Shown: positions 1 through 15,611, numbered from the stretch's first letter. The stretch: DNA of 64,000 nucleotides from Thunnus maccoyii (GCF_910596095.1 NC_056550.1:16462501-16526500); one strand, 5' to 3'. The notes: a model not told the origin generated them from the sequence alone. Translations and numbers: made by a program.

Positions 1-3000
1 CTTACAGCTACAACACAGCCTTTGCAGCACACAGGCTAAACTAGAGCAGTTCGACACATTGTAATGTAATTAAGTGAAATAATAGTGAAATAATTCACAT
101 CTTTGATTCTGGATTCTCTTAAATTGAAACATCCCTCTGTGATAAAGCCATCAAACAAACAAAGCTGAACAACATAACCAAAGAAAAGAAAACAAGGTTA
201 TTATCATCTTGTATAACAAAGCTCTTTGATTCAAATACAGTCATTTAGCAGAGTTACTACCTGAAAGTAACAAAGATGCTAATTTCTATTAATAACATTG
301 CCACCGCTCAGTTCAAATTATGCCAAGTGATTGATGATGTCTGCCTACAGGATATTTGATGAAGCCTCACACTCAACGTGATTATCCAAATAAATAAATA
401 AATAAATTACGTCACTCCAGAATACAGTCTGAATTCATAAGCATGCATTCAGTACACCAAGAATTTAAACTAAAGTCTACCTCAGCGGATCACTGGAATA
501 TGTGGAGTAAAGCTTAGAGTACTGGAAAGAATTACATACCTAAAGAATGTACAAGAGGACAAAAACATTTTAACCATTTTATAAGAGTAAGGTCACAGGT
601 TTGATCCCCACAGCAGCCAGTATGTCCATCCATCCCTGAGCAAGATACTAAACCCCCACCTGCTCACTCTGTGTACAACAGGAAGGAACTTCAGCTAAAT
701 AATAAATAACCGAATAACTGAATGAAGGGCAGTTTCTATTAGTTTTATTTTTATCACTTTGCTTTTGTAAATTGGGGATATTTTGCACAAATAAACTTAC
801 ATGTATAAAACTAGATTGTTGTCATAGTGGTGCCAGTAAAAAGATACTGGCTGCAGAAGGCAAATGGCAAATATTATTAATGTAACTATAGCATAATTCA
901 ACCATCTACACCAACAGACTCTGCACTCATTTGGGTAACACACCTTCATTTTACATGCCTCTACAAATAATCTTTGTCCATTTTATCAAGAACCAATACA
1001 AGCAGCACTTAAGGCAGCTTAATGATCTACATGAGCTCCTTTCCAATGTGGGTTATAGACTGCTTATCTTAGAACAAGGTCTTACTATCTTTAACTTCCT
1101 TAGAAAATTTTACACATCCAGCAACCCAAGTCACGTCAGAACATTGCAAGAAATCTGCATCATTCATTCATTCATTTCATTTTGACTTGGCTTCTTACAC
1201 AATTATGGGAACAGCTAAATTACTTTCTAATGTCAGTTTACCACTGATGTGTCTCACACATAAAACAGCCACGATAAAAGTAGGTTACATGAAAAACAGC
1301 AGCCAGCAGAGACTCTAGACTTTATGCTCTCCATGTTCTGTCCGATATTGGCTAATCTAAAATATGAACACACACAGGGCAGTAATGAACATGCCAAGTC
1401 TAACTCAAGTTCCAAACAGAAATTCATCAAACACACTTGCTACTCTGTTTGGATGAAAGTATTACTTTCAGAAGTGGAGCGGGCATATCGCAATGCTAAG
1501 CAATCATAATCCGCACTACACTTGCAAGAGGTTTCATCATCAACATTCCCTCCCTATTGCAAAAACGAAAAAAAAAAAAAAACTATATTGATCTTCTTCT
1601 CCCTTGCTTCTAGGCATTCCCATTTCCCTGTGCAGCTTAAGCAGCACTTTTGTGGACAAATCCCACATTTGTGTTCCTTTCTGGAGGCTATTAATTGTCC
1701 TGAATAGGCGTAACTACTCCCAAGGCACAGCTGTGTTGGCCATACAGAGGTGTCGGTGGCCAGACTGTACTCTATGCAGTGTAAAGTCTTGCCTTGTGTT
1801 TCATCAACCTTACATATTCTCTTCCACCCTCCATCTCCTGCCCATTCTGAGCAACGCCACAAGGTATGGCTTGTGCATTTGGTTCACCTCTATGGTATCC
1901 AGCCTTATTTTATCTTGGATACCTCAATGCAAGAGGCGATAAATTTCAGAGCTGATCTCCACCATTCCCTGTCTCCATCCTCACACCATTGCCAGCCCCA
2001 TCGGGCTCTTATATGGGCCCTCATCTGTTCTTGTTACCTGCAGAAAAAGGCAGAGATGGGCATTACGCTTTATTGCAAAGCCGGGCTTCTGATGTAGCGC
2101 TGGCCTGTCTGCTAAACACACTTCAATGCCCTGCTCGCATGAACAGAGATGATGAAATAAGTTGGATATCTGAGCAAGAACGGGCAACTTCTATCTGTTT
2201 AGCCCTGCCTATATATGCTCAACAGTTTCCAAGGTGACTTTTCGAAATTGCACAGAGATTCTCCATGGATAATTCATTACCTGCCCTCCATAAGCGTGCA
2301 CTCTAATGGGCTGCAAATTTCATCATGTCACACACAGGGAAACAAGAGCATCTGCCAACCCAAAATAAGAGAAATGAAGTGTTACACTGCATCAGATAAT
2401 GTCATAAACAAGCTGGCTCTCAGTCGTATTTAAAATACTATTGTATAACAAAATAAAAAGGCATTTACAGCACGCCACACACACACCAAAATACATATAT
2501 CCTTGACTTGCATTTTATTTAAAATACTCCCTAATAAGATTTTTAACTTCCCATACCTTCCATAATTATACATGACCCAATTTAAACAGCCACTCATTGC
2601 AGGACTCCATTATAACAACACAGGCATAATATATTGCTTATCATGCATTTTTAAAATGGATTTGACATCGCAGTTGACACCTAAGCACTTAGTCTAAATG
2701 TAGGCTACTCACACCCCGTTTGTTGATGTACATCATGACAGCACTGCAATAAAATGCACATTCTCAGCTGAATGTAGATGAGGCTATTGATACATGCATG
2801 ATGGTCATCACTTGATGCTCATGGCTTGATGACTGACTCTGACGACAGATGAGCACCATTTCGATCCATCTACTTAATAACGGCGGCTTAGTGATAAACA
2901 TCGACCCTTATCCACCGAGCAGACCTTTGTCCGGTGGTGCCATATTTCGGGGTGGATTCTGAGGACGTCTAAATAGCCTACATCATTGTGATGATTCAGC

Positions 3001-3290
3001 ATGATAAAAATACCGCTGTTTGTTTGTTGGCTCTAATAATAAAACAATACTGTGGTTAAAAGCCAAGGACGGATGGTTTGATCTGCACTGCCTTTGTTAC
3101 AATTTAACCAGTGGTTAAATGAATTGTCACTTCAGGTAAACCAATTCAATACGAAACGATGATATGGAAGCATTTCCTTAAAAAAAAAAAAAGATGAAAA
3201 CCATGCATGCATTTGAAGCTGCACAACAAGCACAACACGTTGCTCAGATTTAACCATCACGTTCATCTTTGAGAGAAATGTCAAAAGAAA
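1..3290. other. gene-free stretch, probable intron 1 of a leftward gene
   Basis: No open frame here resembles a known protein. The sequence is AT-rich with short simple runs, such as TAAA repeats near 386-406 and A-runs near 1569-1582 and 3181-3192, plus one SINE relic listed separately. By synteny the next gene left of pycr1 should be mafg on the minus strand. Its small bZIP coding exons are not visible in this window, so they would lie beyond the left edge and this stretch would be its first intron. That assignment is inference from gene order only. Confidence 0.35.
585..690 (+). mobile_element. tRNA-derived SINE relic
   Basis: The segment contains a B-box-like block (aggtttgatcccc, about 597-609) followed by the wording typical of fish tRNA-derived SINE bodies: a 'ccctgagcaagatac' stretch and then an 'aaaccccca' run. 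A second diverged copy with similar wording lies near 62.75 kb. The copy is old, with no clear tail or target-site duplication. Confidence 0.45.
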
Positions 3291-4050
3291 AAAATAATAA
3301 TAATGCAACCAACCTGATCTCGCTAAACCGCTGCCTCGGCTTGCTCTTGCTCCTTTTCACAACGAGGTGATGAAGCAGCAGGTTTGAACAGCAAGAAAGC
3401 GCATGAGTTGACAAACCACCAAGAAGCGCTGTGACACAGTGGGCACGAGACGCCAAACTAGTTATCATAAAAGCAACCTAGTTACACAGTTCTGACATTC
3501 CTACGACTCTTGTCTGCAACCTCTCAACGCCTTGCTTGTGAAAGTGGCAAACAACTCCCCCGCCTACAAAACAAGCAAGCGAGGAAATCCCCGTGCTCAG
3601 CCTTCCTACTATAACTGAAGCCAATACAGCACCACGAGCGCTTCCTCCACTGAGGGAGAAAAAAAAATCACCGTTCACGCGCGAAACGGTGAACGGTACA
3701 TCAAACCCAAATATCTGAATGACATATTTTATTCGCAGCTCACGAGCGTGTACAAAAGATTAGCTGCCATCTCAGCATAGTAGGAGCCCGACAATTGTCA
3801 TTTCACACAGACTACACTAAGCATATCCGGTAGTAGCTTTCATGATAAAGAAAACACACATGCGCGAGTAAAGCGAGCTCTTTTCCTTTGAAAACCAATT
3901 CTGGTGTAAATCCGGTTAACTTGACGCGCATAGATATTAGAAGCTAGGTGGCTAACGCATGAAGCTAGCCGCGGCCAGCTTGTCAGCGGCGAGGCGAAGG
4001 CATGCACACTCAGCATAACAACACCGACTCTGTTTGGTTTACAGACCCAC
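3290..4050. promoter_or_regulatory. CpG-rich promoter-flanking segment
   Basis: CpG dinucleotides are clearly denser here than in the flanking AT-rich DNA, for example around 3330-3440, 3590-3700 and 3960-4000, so this looks like a CpG-island promoter area. It contains a possible alternative donor on the minus strand at about 3312-3317 (GATCAG followed by GTTGGT), which could end an alternative non-coding first exon. A 9-bp-arm hairpin sits at 3670-3697. No coding content is recognised. Confidence 0.4.
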
Positions 4051-4275
4051 CTGACTTAAAATGACGTTCTCTGAAGCTGTGGCTGTCAATGTCCTCTTCT
4101 CACACCGACAGGCGGAGGAACAAACATGAGAGGCACAGTAGTATTTCGATTACAGTGACAGAAGCGACAGCGCGCTGCTCCCAAATGCCAGCTCGTGCTC
4201 TCCTTGTTGATTCCTTTCTCTTGTATCGAAGCCAGACGTCATCGTGTTTGGTCACGTGCCTTCATTCATGAAGGA
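4051..4275 (-). other. probable non-coding first exon and promoter of the gene to the left (mafg by synteny)
   Basis: On the minus strand a well-formed splice donor follows the base at 4051 (exon ...AAGTCAG, intron GTGGGT). Just upstream are a CRE-like GACGTCAT at 4235-4242 and a CACGTG E-box at 4253-4258, so a leftward transcription start near 4.2 kb is plausible. MAFG is the gene adjacent to PYCR1 in human and has a non-coding first exon, and the strand fits. There is no coding sequence to prove identity. It could equally be another neighbour. Confidence 0.4.
4235..4258. promoter_or_regulatory. CRE-like and E-box motifs
   Basis: GACGTCAT (CREB/ATF-like) at 4235-4242 and GTCACGTG (USF/TFE-type E-box) at 4251-4258 lie 16 bp apart, in the likely promoter of the leftward gene. 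Both are short motifs and are given as candidates only. Confidence 0.3.
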
Positions 4276-4429
4276 TCTTCTTTCCTCATAAGTAAAGAAA
4301 CATTTTAACCAAAATACATATTGTACACTGCTACATTAATGACTAATTAAACAGTGCTGGCATTTACTGTATCCAACTGCACATTTGTTGCATTGACACA
4401 AATTAATCACATCCACATGGTGTTTTGAA

Positions 4430-5026
4430 TATTTATTAATAACATTTTTGAAAACATCCTGTTTATTGCTTTATATAAAATATACTCGTTTACATTTTTT
4501 TAAAGAAAAGTTTAAGTAGTAAATTATTTGAATGACAACATTATTTCAGACTGCATAAATACATGTTGAACTACAGGCTACCGCCTCCAGAAAAACAACT
4601 TCACCGCAGACCAGTGGGTTGCATAGTTAACTTAGCAAACCTATCTTTGCCTACCACCATCAGAAAGGACCAACTGAAATAAGATTCCTGAAGCCATATT
4701 CACCAGAAATGGAAATTATCATTCTATCTCAAAGTCTAACAATTGACCGTCAGAAGTGACAAGATAGGACAGGAATGAAACCTTGAATGAGGAAGCAACC
4801 ACCTGGGAAAGGAGAGGGATTTCATGAAATATTGCTTATACAGTTTTTTTTCCTAATGTTAGGCATCATTCCTTTTTTTTTTTTCTAGATGGCAATCCTC
4901 TAGGGTTTCCTATGTTTCAACAATCATCAGGTAGTAGTGGTTTGCTGACAGGATGTACTGCATCCTCAGTGATGTGACAAGTTGCATTACAATGTACTGT
5001 TTCCCAGTGTGACAAAAAAAAAAGGA
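4430..5026 (-). other. pycr1: pycr1 3' untranslated region (predicted)
   Basis: This lies immediately downstream of the pycr1 stop codon. Two AATAAA polyadenylation signals on the minus strand, at 4462-4467 and 4432-4437, would end the transcript within about 600 nt of the stop. It would end about 150-400 bp from the predicted promoter of the next gene in the same direction, so the two transcription units are packed closely tail to head. The exact end cannot be set from sequence alone. Confidence 0.45.
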
Positions 5027-8426
<3,400 letters not shown>

Positions 8427-9090
8427 TCTGCGTGTGAATGTACAAAGACTTTGACATGGATGAATCAATTTTATCTCAAGAAAAATAGACTGAATGCTAA
8501 ATTCAGTATTAAACATTCATGTAACAAGTGGTGCACAATTATGCCCTCTTAGCTCTGGATATGTTGTGCAGTGGTAGTAAACAAACTCTTACTTCCTTGT
8601 TGACCGAGGCAAACAACATTCCTGAAAACATGGTGGCGCGAGCCATATTACTAACAACGCATATATTTACAGATAAAAAGACTTACGAATATAAAGAAGA
8701 TGCCCCTAGGTGGACGGTCTGACTGTCCAATACAGCAACGCTGCCAACGTGGCCCAGCTACCTCGATTTACTCATAGACTGTAAAAATACTCTACCTGGT
8801 TGCAATAAGTTTGACTGACAAGCGAGGAAGCCAATTAACTTGCATGTTTACTTAGTTCATAACACGTCTGACCAATCACCTTGGTAGTAACTGTAACTTT
8901 CGGGCGGGTCCTATTAAGCCGAAAAGCCAGTTGCATCAGTTGGAGCCGTAGGGGAAGAAAAGTTCAGGAAGAAAGCACGATACTAACATCTGCTGGCGAA
9001 AAGTTTGAAAGACATTGTAGAGAATTTTCCAGGAATGGAGAAAGATGTTATGCTGCCCCAGAAAGTCTGTGAGAGCCGACTTTTAGCCCA
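8427..9090 (-). promoter_or_regulatory. pycr1: pycr1 5' flank and probable promoter
   Basis: This lies just upstream of the pycr1 start codon. CCAAT boxes are visible on the plus strand near 8732 and 8872, and a short GC-rich patch (cgggcgggt) near 8900, with no clear TATA box. This suits a broadly expressed housekeeping promoter. No upstream gene is recognised. The transcription start cannot be placed precisely. Confidence 0.4.
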
Positions 9091-10495
9091 ATTAACAGTT
9101 AGTAACGCCCTTTTCGTCATAAACGCTTCTGAATAGAGAAACAAATCGGTTTTCTTGCTAATTTAAGTATGTTAGCCTAAATAAATTTAGCTGTGACAAT
9201 TAGGAGAATTTTACTGACATTGGGCAGCATATGATATATATAATATAATAAATAATTACTCATTGTAAATATCAGATGTATTTATTTAATTACTAATCAA
9301 ACATTTTTTTAATTGTATTTTATTTGACATTTGTTAAAATTACAAATGGAATGTCCAATTTCAAATTTGTGATGTAATCTAGGTTTTCTGTCCTCAGCTG
9401 TTCTGATTAGAAAAGATTTCATTGTGTGAAATGTAGAAAATTAGGCCATGTATGAAAACATTATGGTCTAATGTGTCTTCTTGGAGTACATACAGGAAAA
9501 AAACAGTGAAGACATAACAAAAGTTGCAGCACAGTTTTTTTGTGGTAACAGCAATGAATTAGTTAGCCTGAAAGTTGAGACTAAGGTTCACATATCAGTT
9601 AAAGCCTACTTCATGCAAAGCAAAGGATACAGAAATCAAAGAGACCCAAGACACATTATTCAGTATTTTATTGAACATGGAAAATATCACATAGATAAAG
9701 AAAATATGTTACATTATTGTGCCCATCCCAAGTAATCAATTTAATGCTGTTGTCAAAATTTTTCCTTCAGAAATCAATGTATCAGATACATTCAACATTC
9801 AGTGGATAACAGGATAAGTCTAATAAACCTGAACTTTTGGCTTTACAAATATGATGAGGAATATGACACAAATTGATAAAAAAAAAAACAACAGCAAAAT
9901 GGCTGGAGAGCCAAAACTGAAACCTATGTTCAGTGCACACTGTAGGTTTAATATATACTGTGTATCTCTATGAGACATCATGTTACAAGACAGTATGAGA
10001 CATTAAATACATAATGCATGTTAATACATAAATAAATTGTTCAGCCTAAGTCTGACTGACATAATACTGGTGTGATATTCTAAACATTATCACCCACCCC
10101 CGTAGGTCTACCCACTATGAGACCACCAATGCAACGCTGAGAGGTGGGATGTGTTTGTTGCTGAGATGGACGTGTTTCCCGGGGACATCTGTGGACAAAG
10201 CTGCTGAGATCAGCTCATCAGTGCACCTGGCAGATTCTCCCTGGTAGGTCACTGGAGAACTGGAGAAAGGCCTTAGTTTGTAGCATGAATCATGTATAAT
10301 ACTGTCTAGAACAGAGGCTCAATACAAGATGAATACTGATAATAACAAATGTCACACAAACATAACACCATTAATTAATAAGGGAGTGAGTCCTTTTCAG
10401 GGACCCAACTGTGGAGAGCATGTTGGATGTTGATATCTCAAACCTTTGTTATTTGTTTCTGAGGCTAAAAGGTCTGTGGGGTGGGGTGGAGGGGG
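9090..10495. other. intergenic/3' flank between pycr1 and myadml2
   Basis: AT-rich DNA with no recognised gene. The left part (about 9230-9340) is almost entirely A and T. The right part should include the 3' untranslated region of myadml2; an ATTAAA-type signal on the minus strand is at 9947-9952. A short plus-strand open frame at 9481-9735 has no recognisable family and ordinary AT-rich composition, so it is not called as a gene. Confidence 0.5.
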
Positions 10496-11407
10496 TTAGA
10501 CAGCAGAGCTGGAGACAAAGCGAATCCTCTGGGAGTAGATGAGATCAACAAAATATAGGATCAGGTTGACACTGGTGAACACTGCCACCACCAGCTTACT
10601 ATCCCAAGGACAATCTCCACGTGGGCAGTGCTCAGGACGAGTAGTAGAGCTGTACTTCTTGTCAAAGCTGAAGATAGGCCAGACCAGTGCAGTACTGAGG
10701 TAGAGGATCACAGCAAAGAAAGTATAGATGACCACAAACCGGTCGAAGGGGAACCGCAGGGCAGAGGTCCTCCCAGAAACCGTCAGTATGACCACTATCA
10801 CAGTGACAGAGAAGCACAGGCTGTACACCACCACACAGTATTGGGTGGCAATGTAGAGGTTGTACTCACTATCATTGGCCAGGGCTCCAAAAATAATGCA
10901 GGCCACAAAGGCCTGGACCACCTTGAGTAGACCAGACACAGTGGCCATGTAACCCACCACAGCACCTGGTTTGGCGCGAGTTAGGAACACCTCAGCTCCG
11001 TAGGGGAAGCAGCAGACACTGGAACAGACAGTCACAACAATGCGGTAGATTTGGACTTCACAGCCTTCATCAGGGCAGTCTGTTTGGAGGAAGTAAACAG
11101 GGTAGACCACAGAGGCAGTGATGTACATAAGTGTTGCCAGCATGGCAAAGGCCACAGTGAAGTTATCCCAGGAAATGGGCATGCAGGTATGGAGCCGTGT
11201 AATGTCCAGGGTGAACACAACCAGCGTGACGGCAAAGCAGAAGCACCACACAAACATGCAGAAGGTTCCATAGGTGGCGCTGTAGCCTGCACTGTGGGAC
11301 ACAAGGGCCATTATGGTGCAACCAAGTAGCAGCTGGCACATTCGAGCTGCGCCTAAAGGTGACAACACAGCTTCTTTGTTGAGGTAGTGTCCTCCATGTG
11401 AATCCAT
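10496..11407 (-). CDS. myadml2: MYADM-like protein 2 (myeloid-associated differentiation marker-like 2)
   Basis: An intronless 303-codon frame encoding a polytopic membrane protein of the MYADM family (two MARVEL domains of four helices each). Hydrophobic segments fall near residues 21-42, 46-69, 80-105, 119-140, 151-174, 186-210, 222-246 and 268-290. Polar loops with Cys pairs follow helix 3 (TDCPDEGCE) and helix 7 (EHCPRGDCPWDSK). This repeated C-x(2-3)-GxC pattern in both halves supports the duplicated-domain structure. Length fits MYADML2, about 307 residues in mammals. In human the gene also sits between PYCR1 and NOTUM, which settles the identity. The function is poorly known; MYADM relatives organise membrane domains. 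The ATG at 11405-11407 is the first in frame and follows a TATA box at a suitable distance. Confidence 0.93.
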   Translation of the reverse strand: MDSHGGHYLNKEAVLSPLGAARMCQLLLGCTIMALVSHSAGYSATYGTFCMFVWCFCFAVTLVVFTLDITRLHTCMPISWDNFTVAFAMLATLMYITASVVYPVYFLQTDCPDEGCEVQIYRIVVTVCSSVCCFPYGAEVFLTRAKPGAVVGYMATVSGLLKVVQAFVACIIFGALANDSEYNLYIATQYCVVVYSLCFSVTVIVVILTVSGRTSALRFPFDRFVVIYTFFAVILYLSTALVWPIFSFDKKYSSTTRPEHCPRGDCPWDSKLVVAVFTSVNLILYFVDLIYSQRIRFVSSSAV

Positions 11408-11545
11408 GGTGTGTATTGTTCCCTACAAACAGCTGTTTATTCCTTGTAAGATTCTCGATGTGCTGTTCTTCGTCTTGGTGTCCTTGCGGCCCGCTCTTCT
11501 CTTTCGCCACAGACCTCACCCTTTCCTTGGGTGCCTTTTATAGAT
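11408..11545 (-). promoter_or_regulatory. myadml2: myadml2 core promoter and short 5' leader
   Basis: A near-perfect TATA box, CTATAAAAGG on the minus strand (plus positions 11534-11543), lies about 130 bp upstream of the ATG. It would start transcription near 11510 and give a leader of about 100 nt with no need for an upstream intron. The same ten bases differ at one position from a CArG box (CC-AT6-GG), the SRF site of muscle genes. A TATA-driven, intronless unit fits tissue-restricted expression. Confidence 0.5.
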
Positions 11546-13888
11546 GGTCTTTAATTACAAATGTCTGTAATTTTTGCTGGGCTAGCTTTGTAATTACAGC
11601 AGTGTGCCTAAGATCTAGTTACATTTATACGTTGTTATGTAGAATTTTGTACAGTAGCTTGTAATAGTAGTAATCATTTAGCTAGACATTAAAAATAAGA
11701 TATCTTTTTGACTACCAAGTTTTGTTTTTTGTTTGCTTTTTAAGCCAATGTCAATAAATGTATTATTACTATTATCATTATCAGTAGCCTATTACTTGTC
11801 TGCACAGGTCTATAAACTATACATATAGAGTCTAATTTCTGTAAATCATATAACACTGATATCAGTCCTGTTTTTGAAATGCAAATCTAAAGCTTAGAGA
11901 ATGTTATCCTGGTCTTACTCAAAGCTGTAGGATATGTCCTCAGAAATCTTGGTTTTCCTTGCTTCAACTTCAATCACCAAGTTGTCCAGTGTATCACAAA
12001 GTTCAAAGTGAAGTAATGTCCTGTCCAATAAGCCTTCCTCTTTTAGTCATATCCAGAGATCAATCTTCCAACAATAGCCCTCAGTGCCGAACAGGTGGAC
12101 TGGTTTGCTGTCCTATCAGTCAAGTTCCTGTATGTGTAATTTCTTCACCCTCAACTGCCCGTCAGTCACTCAAACCTCTGTCTCTTGCTCTTTGTCTCGT
12201 TGTTTCTGTCTACTTTTGCCTCTCGGGTTTGGTCTTCCACTCTTTCTCACTCACACAAACACACCCTCTCTCGCCTATGTGTCCTGTGTGTGTGTATGTG
12301 TGTGTCAGTGTGCAGTCAGTGGATTTGCAAGGGGTGGCTGCTTAAATGAAAGTTTGTGCCGAGCCCAGGGTTACAGGCCCAGCTAGTGCTATAAATAGGG
12401 GGTCTATAATCCACAGAGGGGTGGGAGGCTACATGTGGCAGGCAGCATGGGAGTCGTATTTCCAGAGAGCACCCAGAGAGGCTGAGTCAGAGTTCCTTCA
12501 GTAAGAAACTGGCATTTATACACAGTGTAATGACAGGGAGGGACGCTAAGACTCCCATTGAAGACAAAAATTACACACAGGTCCAGAGGGATAATTACAC
12601 ACGAGCAATGGCAGATTTGAGCTATGCATGTGAGAGGGAAGTGAAAATGGATTAGTAGTTACTTAAAATACTTCAACCTGTGATATTAGTACACTGTGAT
12701 TTTTGATATACAGTATGCCAGGTGATTCTTACAGAAAACCACTACCTACAATAGTTTTTGAAGTATGAAATGGTACACTGCAGGTCTGTAAGGTTGAACG
12801 CTCCATATGACACCATTTTTTTTTAAATAGCAATGAATTTTTGTAAACACCCTATTGTGAAAAAAATATATAAATAAGGATTGGTGTATAAGTGAAATAA
12901 GAAATGTTTTTCTAGTTTTGTATTTTATTAGAACTGGCCTTTATCACTCCTGATTGATTTTACTAGTTAAATTACTTTAATTAGGTTGCTGTAGACAAAA
13001 TATTTGTCTTAAATTAGGTTACAATCAAGCAATATATATGTTCTTAACATCCCAGTTCACCTGCCTGACATTAATCCAAAATAGGTTTTCTGGATATAAG
13101 GTTTTGGTCTGTGATAGAGGAATATAAGACGCACATCGTGGGAGGAAAATGTCCACTCACAACAAAGGTCAAGCTGGTATGACACGAGGAATGGTAGATA
13201 ATCTTACTGAAAAATTGCCAAATAATGTAAATGATCTTTTATCACTGTGATTGGCACTATCAAGTGGCACAAGCTGATAATGTGGCTTACCTACAACAAC
13301 AAAACAAGATGTTCATCAGGGTCTGCAGCTTGTGTAACAGACAGTGACTTCACCAGACATAAAGACATGGCTGAATGAAGGTCACAACATAAGAAAATGA
13401 CCATTTAAACAGTGCAAAGAAGACCTGATGATTATGAAGACTATAATTTAGGGTTGGTCAGTTTTGCATCACTCAGACACCTTTTATTGAGGCATCAAAA
13501 CAGGGGTTTGCTATAGCTCGCTAGTGCTTCACAACAGGAAAATGCATTTTAGACTGGTCATCCCAAAAGATGAGATTTTCAGTTCATTTCCTATTACCAT
13601 TTTTAATAAAATAAAAACTCAAACATCTCTCAATTCAGTTGACCTACTCTGAAATGTATTTTCCGATTTTAGGGAATTTGAGATTTATCGGAAACCGCTG
13701 AAATATAAGGCACTGAAAAACCTTCGACTGTCAGTGTGTGTAAAGTAAGCCTCATATCTATTATCAGGTATGTCAAAATAGTGACAAGCTGTGTTTGGAA
13801 CCTGAGGGAGCCATTGACCTTGACTCCTGACTTTTTACGTGTACTATGAGTGTAAAGTGGATTAGGAATGAATGCTGCAGATACCTAT
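11546..13888. other. intergenic region upstream of myadml2
   Basis: No coding gene is recognised. It contains a GT-rich run near 12286-12306, the MEF2-like site listed separately, and otherwise ordinary AT-rich single-copy-looking DNA. The long frames around 11959-12386 have biased Ser/Leu/Cys composition without any family likeness and are not called. Confidence 0.5.
12389..12398. promoter_or_regulatory. MEF2-type site / TATA-like element
   Basis: CTATAAATAG fits the MEF2 consensus YTAWWWWTAR on both strands. It sits about 980 bp upstream of the myadml2 start codon, in a GC-richer block with a CATGTG E-box about 40 bp away. MEF2 plus E-box is the usual make-up of skeletal-muscle enhancers, and MYADML2 is known as a muscle-enriched transcript. 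It could instead be the TATA box of an unannotated transcript. Confidence 0.35.
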
Positions 13889-13968
13889 ACTACTATTACT
13901 ACGACTACTACTACTACTACTACTACTACCAATAATAATAATAATAATAATAATAATTATAATAATAA
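13889..13968. repeat. compound trinucleotide microsatellite (TAC)n-(AAT)n
   Basis: A (TAC)n tract with a few interruptions (13889-13929) runs straight into an (AAT)n tract (13931-13968). The block lies between the 3' end of notum and the upstream region of myadml2. Confidence 0.9.
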
Positions 13969-14750
13969 AAGTATCATCATAGTAATAATAACAAGACTGC
14001 AAATGTACCTTGTAGTATATGTAATATGTTGTTTCTTTTAGGTCTAATACAAAGACATGCAATCAACACAAAGAGAAAAAAACAGCAATGTATTTACAAT
14101 TTACAAAGAATCACTTCTCTGTGAAAATAGCACTTATAAATATGATTTACATAACAAAATAAATATGTAAATTACCAATGTAGCTTGAGTTTTTTTCTGT
14201 TAAAAAATATGTTACAGAATAAAATTACAATTAGTAATACCTTTCCTTCTCTGGTGTGATGCGAAATAGAGGTCCTTTAAAAACATCATTTATAAAGACA
14301 TCATTACATACAACACTGTCATTATATTAAAAAGTGATCTCTATTATGAAATATAAGAAGGGAGTTACAATAGTGAACACTTGAAAGAACCTATACAAAT
14401 ACTCAAAAAATATACAATACACAATATTTGTCTCCCTTTAAATGTTGTTGCATTGATCTGAGGATTGCTGAACTACTGAGGTGTCCTAACATGATTGTGT
14501 ACCCGATGTGCGAGTTTTAAACGGTCCTCTTGTGGTGATGCAGCTGGTGAGAAAGAGGTACAGACTAGATGCAATGGCACTGTGGTGTTTGTATAGCAAC
14601 TTATAGTGTCTCCAGGTCCACTTGAGCACCACAGTTTGTTTCTTTATGACTAAACCAGGTATCACGACATCTTCGCAGCAGTCAAAATGGGAAATATGGC
14701 ACTCTGATCCCAACACTGTCATGAATGAGAGTTACCTCTACAGGGATTCT
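13969..14750. other. intergenic tail-side region of notum
   Basis: AT-rich sequence with no recognised gene or repeat family. It probably lies just beyond the notum transcript end. Confidence 0.45.
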
Positions 14751-15611
14751 TTTTTTATTTTATTTTATGTTTTTTATCTCAAGTGTTGAACATTATGTCT
14801 TTTTTTGACTATATTTTTTTTTTTGTTTAAGGCTTTAATTTCAGTAACTTTTTAAGAGTGTCTTAATTTAACCTCTAGATTTGTGTAACTGTTATATGTG
14901 TAATGGGACATCATAACAGCTTATTTGGTGTTGCACCACAAGTTGCTCATATGCCTCTCTATCGCTCTTGCCATTGTTTTAGAGGTAAATACTAAATTTC
15001 TTTCAGTCCCCTCCCGATCCAGTGCTTTTTTCACCTCATCATATGCCCCTGTTTTTGCTTTGATGTAGGTTATTGTGTGATGAGATGTAAGTAAAACCCA
15101 ACTATAAAACAGTTTGAACAAAATTATACCCATATACTCTATAGTGACTACTTAACAAAGACAGCATCCTTATGTCATTGTGGCTTTTTTTTTCTTAACA
15201 ATGACTTAATATAATCTATATGAAAGGATGAAAATAATATAAAAAACAAAACATCACTGAGCATCCTTAAAACTGGATTACATTCGTGATATTTTTTTTT
15301 CTTTTACAAAGCAAAAGATAATTTAAATGGAGAGTAGCAGTGTGTTGTGCCTTGTCATGGTGGCATATTGCCCCCTGTACTTGTCACCAGTACTGAGTTG
15401 TGAGGAAGGGATTGTGGGACAAATCTAAGCCCCTTTGTTTGCTTGAGGTTCGTACCAAAAGTAAACAGGAGGTCAGAGGGGAATAGACTAGGTAGAATGG
15501 GTTGTGAAGTTGGATGGGTAGTTGGAGGTATCAGGCGTGGGAGACTGGCCAGAGAGACCAGCCAACCCTAATCGGGCTTAGCTTGGAGATGCTGTGTATG
15601 CATGTGTCCCT
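14751..15611 (-). other. notum1a: notum 3' untranslated region (predicted)
   Basis: This follows the notum stop codon. Overlapping AATAAA signals on the minus strand at 14754-14759 and 14759-14764 would end the message about 850 nt downstream of the stop. T-rich runs on the plus strand near 14813-14825 and 15290-15303 would be A-rich stretches in the RNA. The end point is a prediction. Confidence 0.45.

Noticed and set aside
9481..9735. 84-codon plus-strand frame between pycr1 and myadml2
   Set aside because: AT-rich, starts without ATG and has no known relatives by eye.
10628..11329. Open frames on the plus strand and in other frames over myadml2
   Set aside because: Shadows of the real minus-strand gene.
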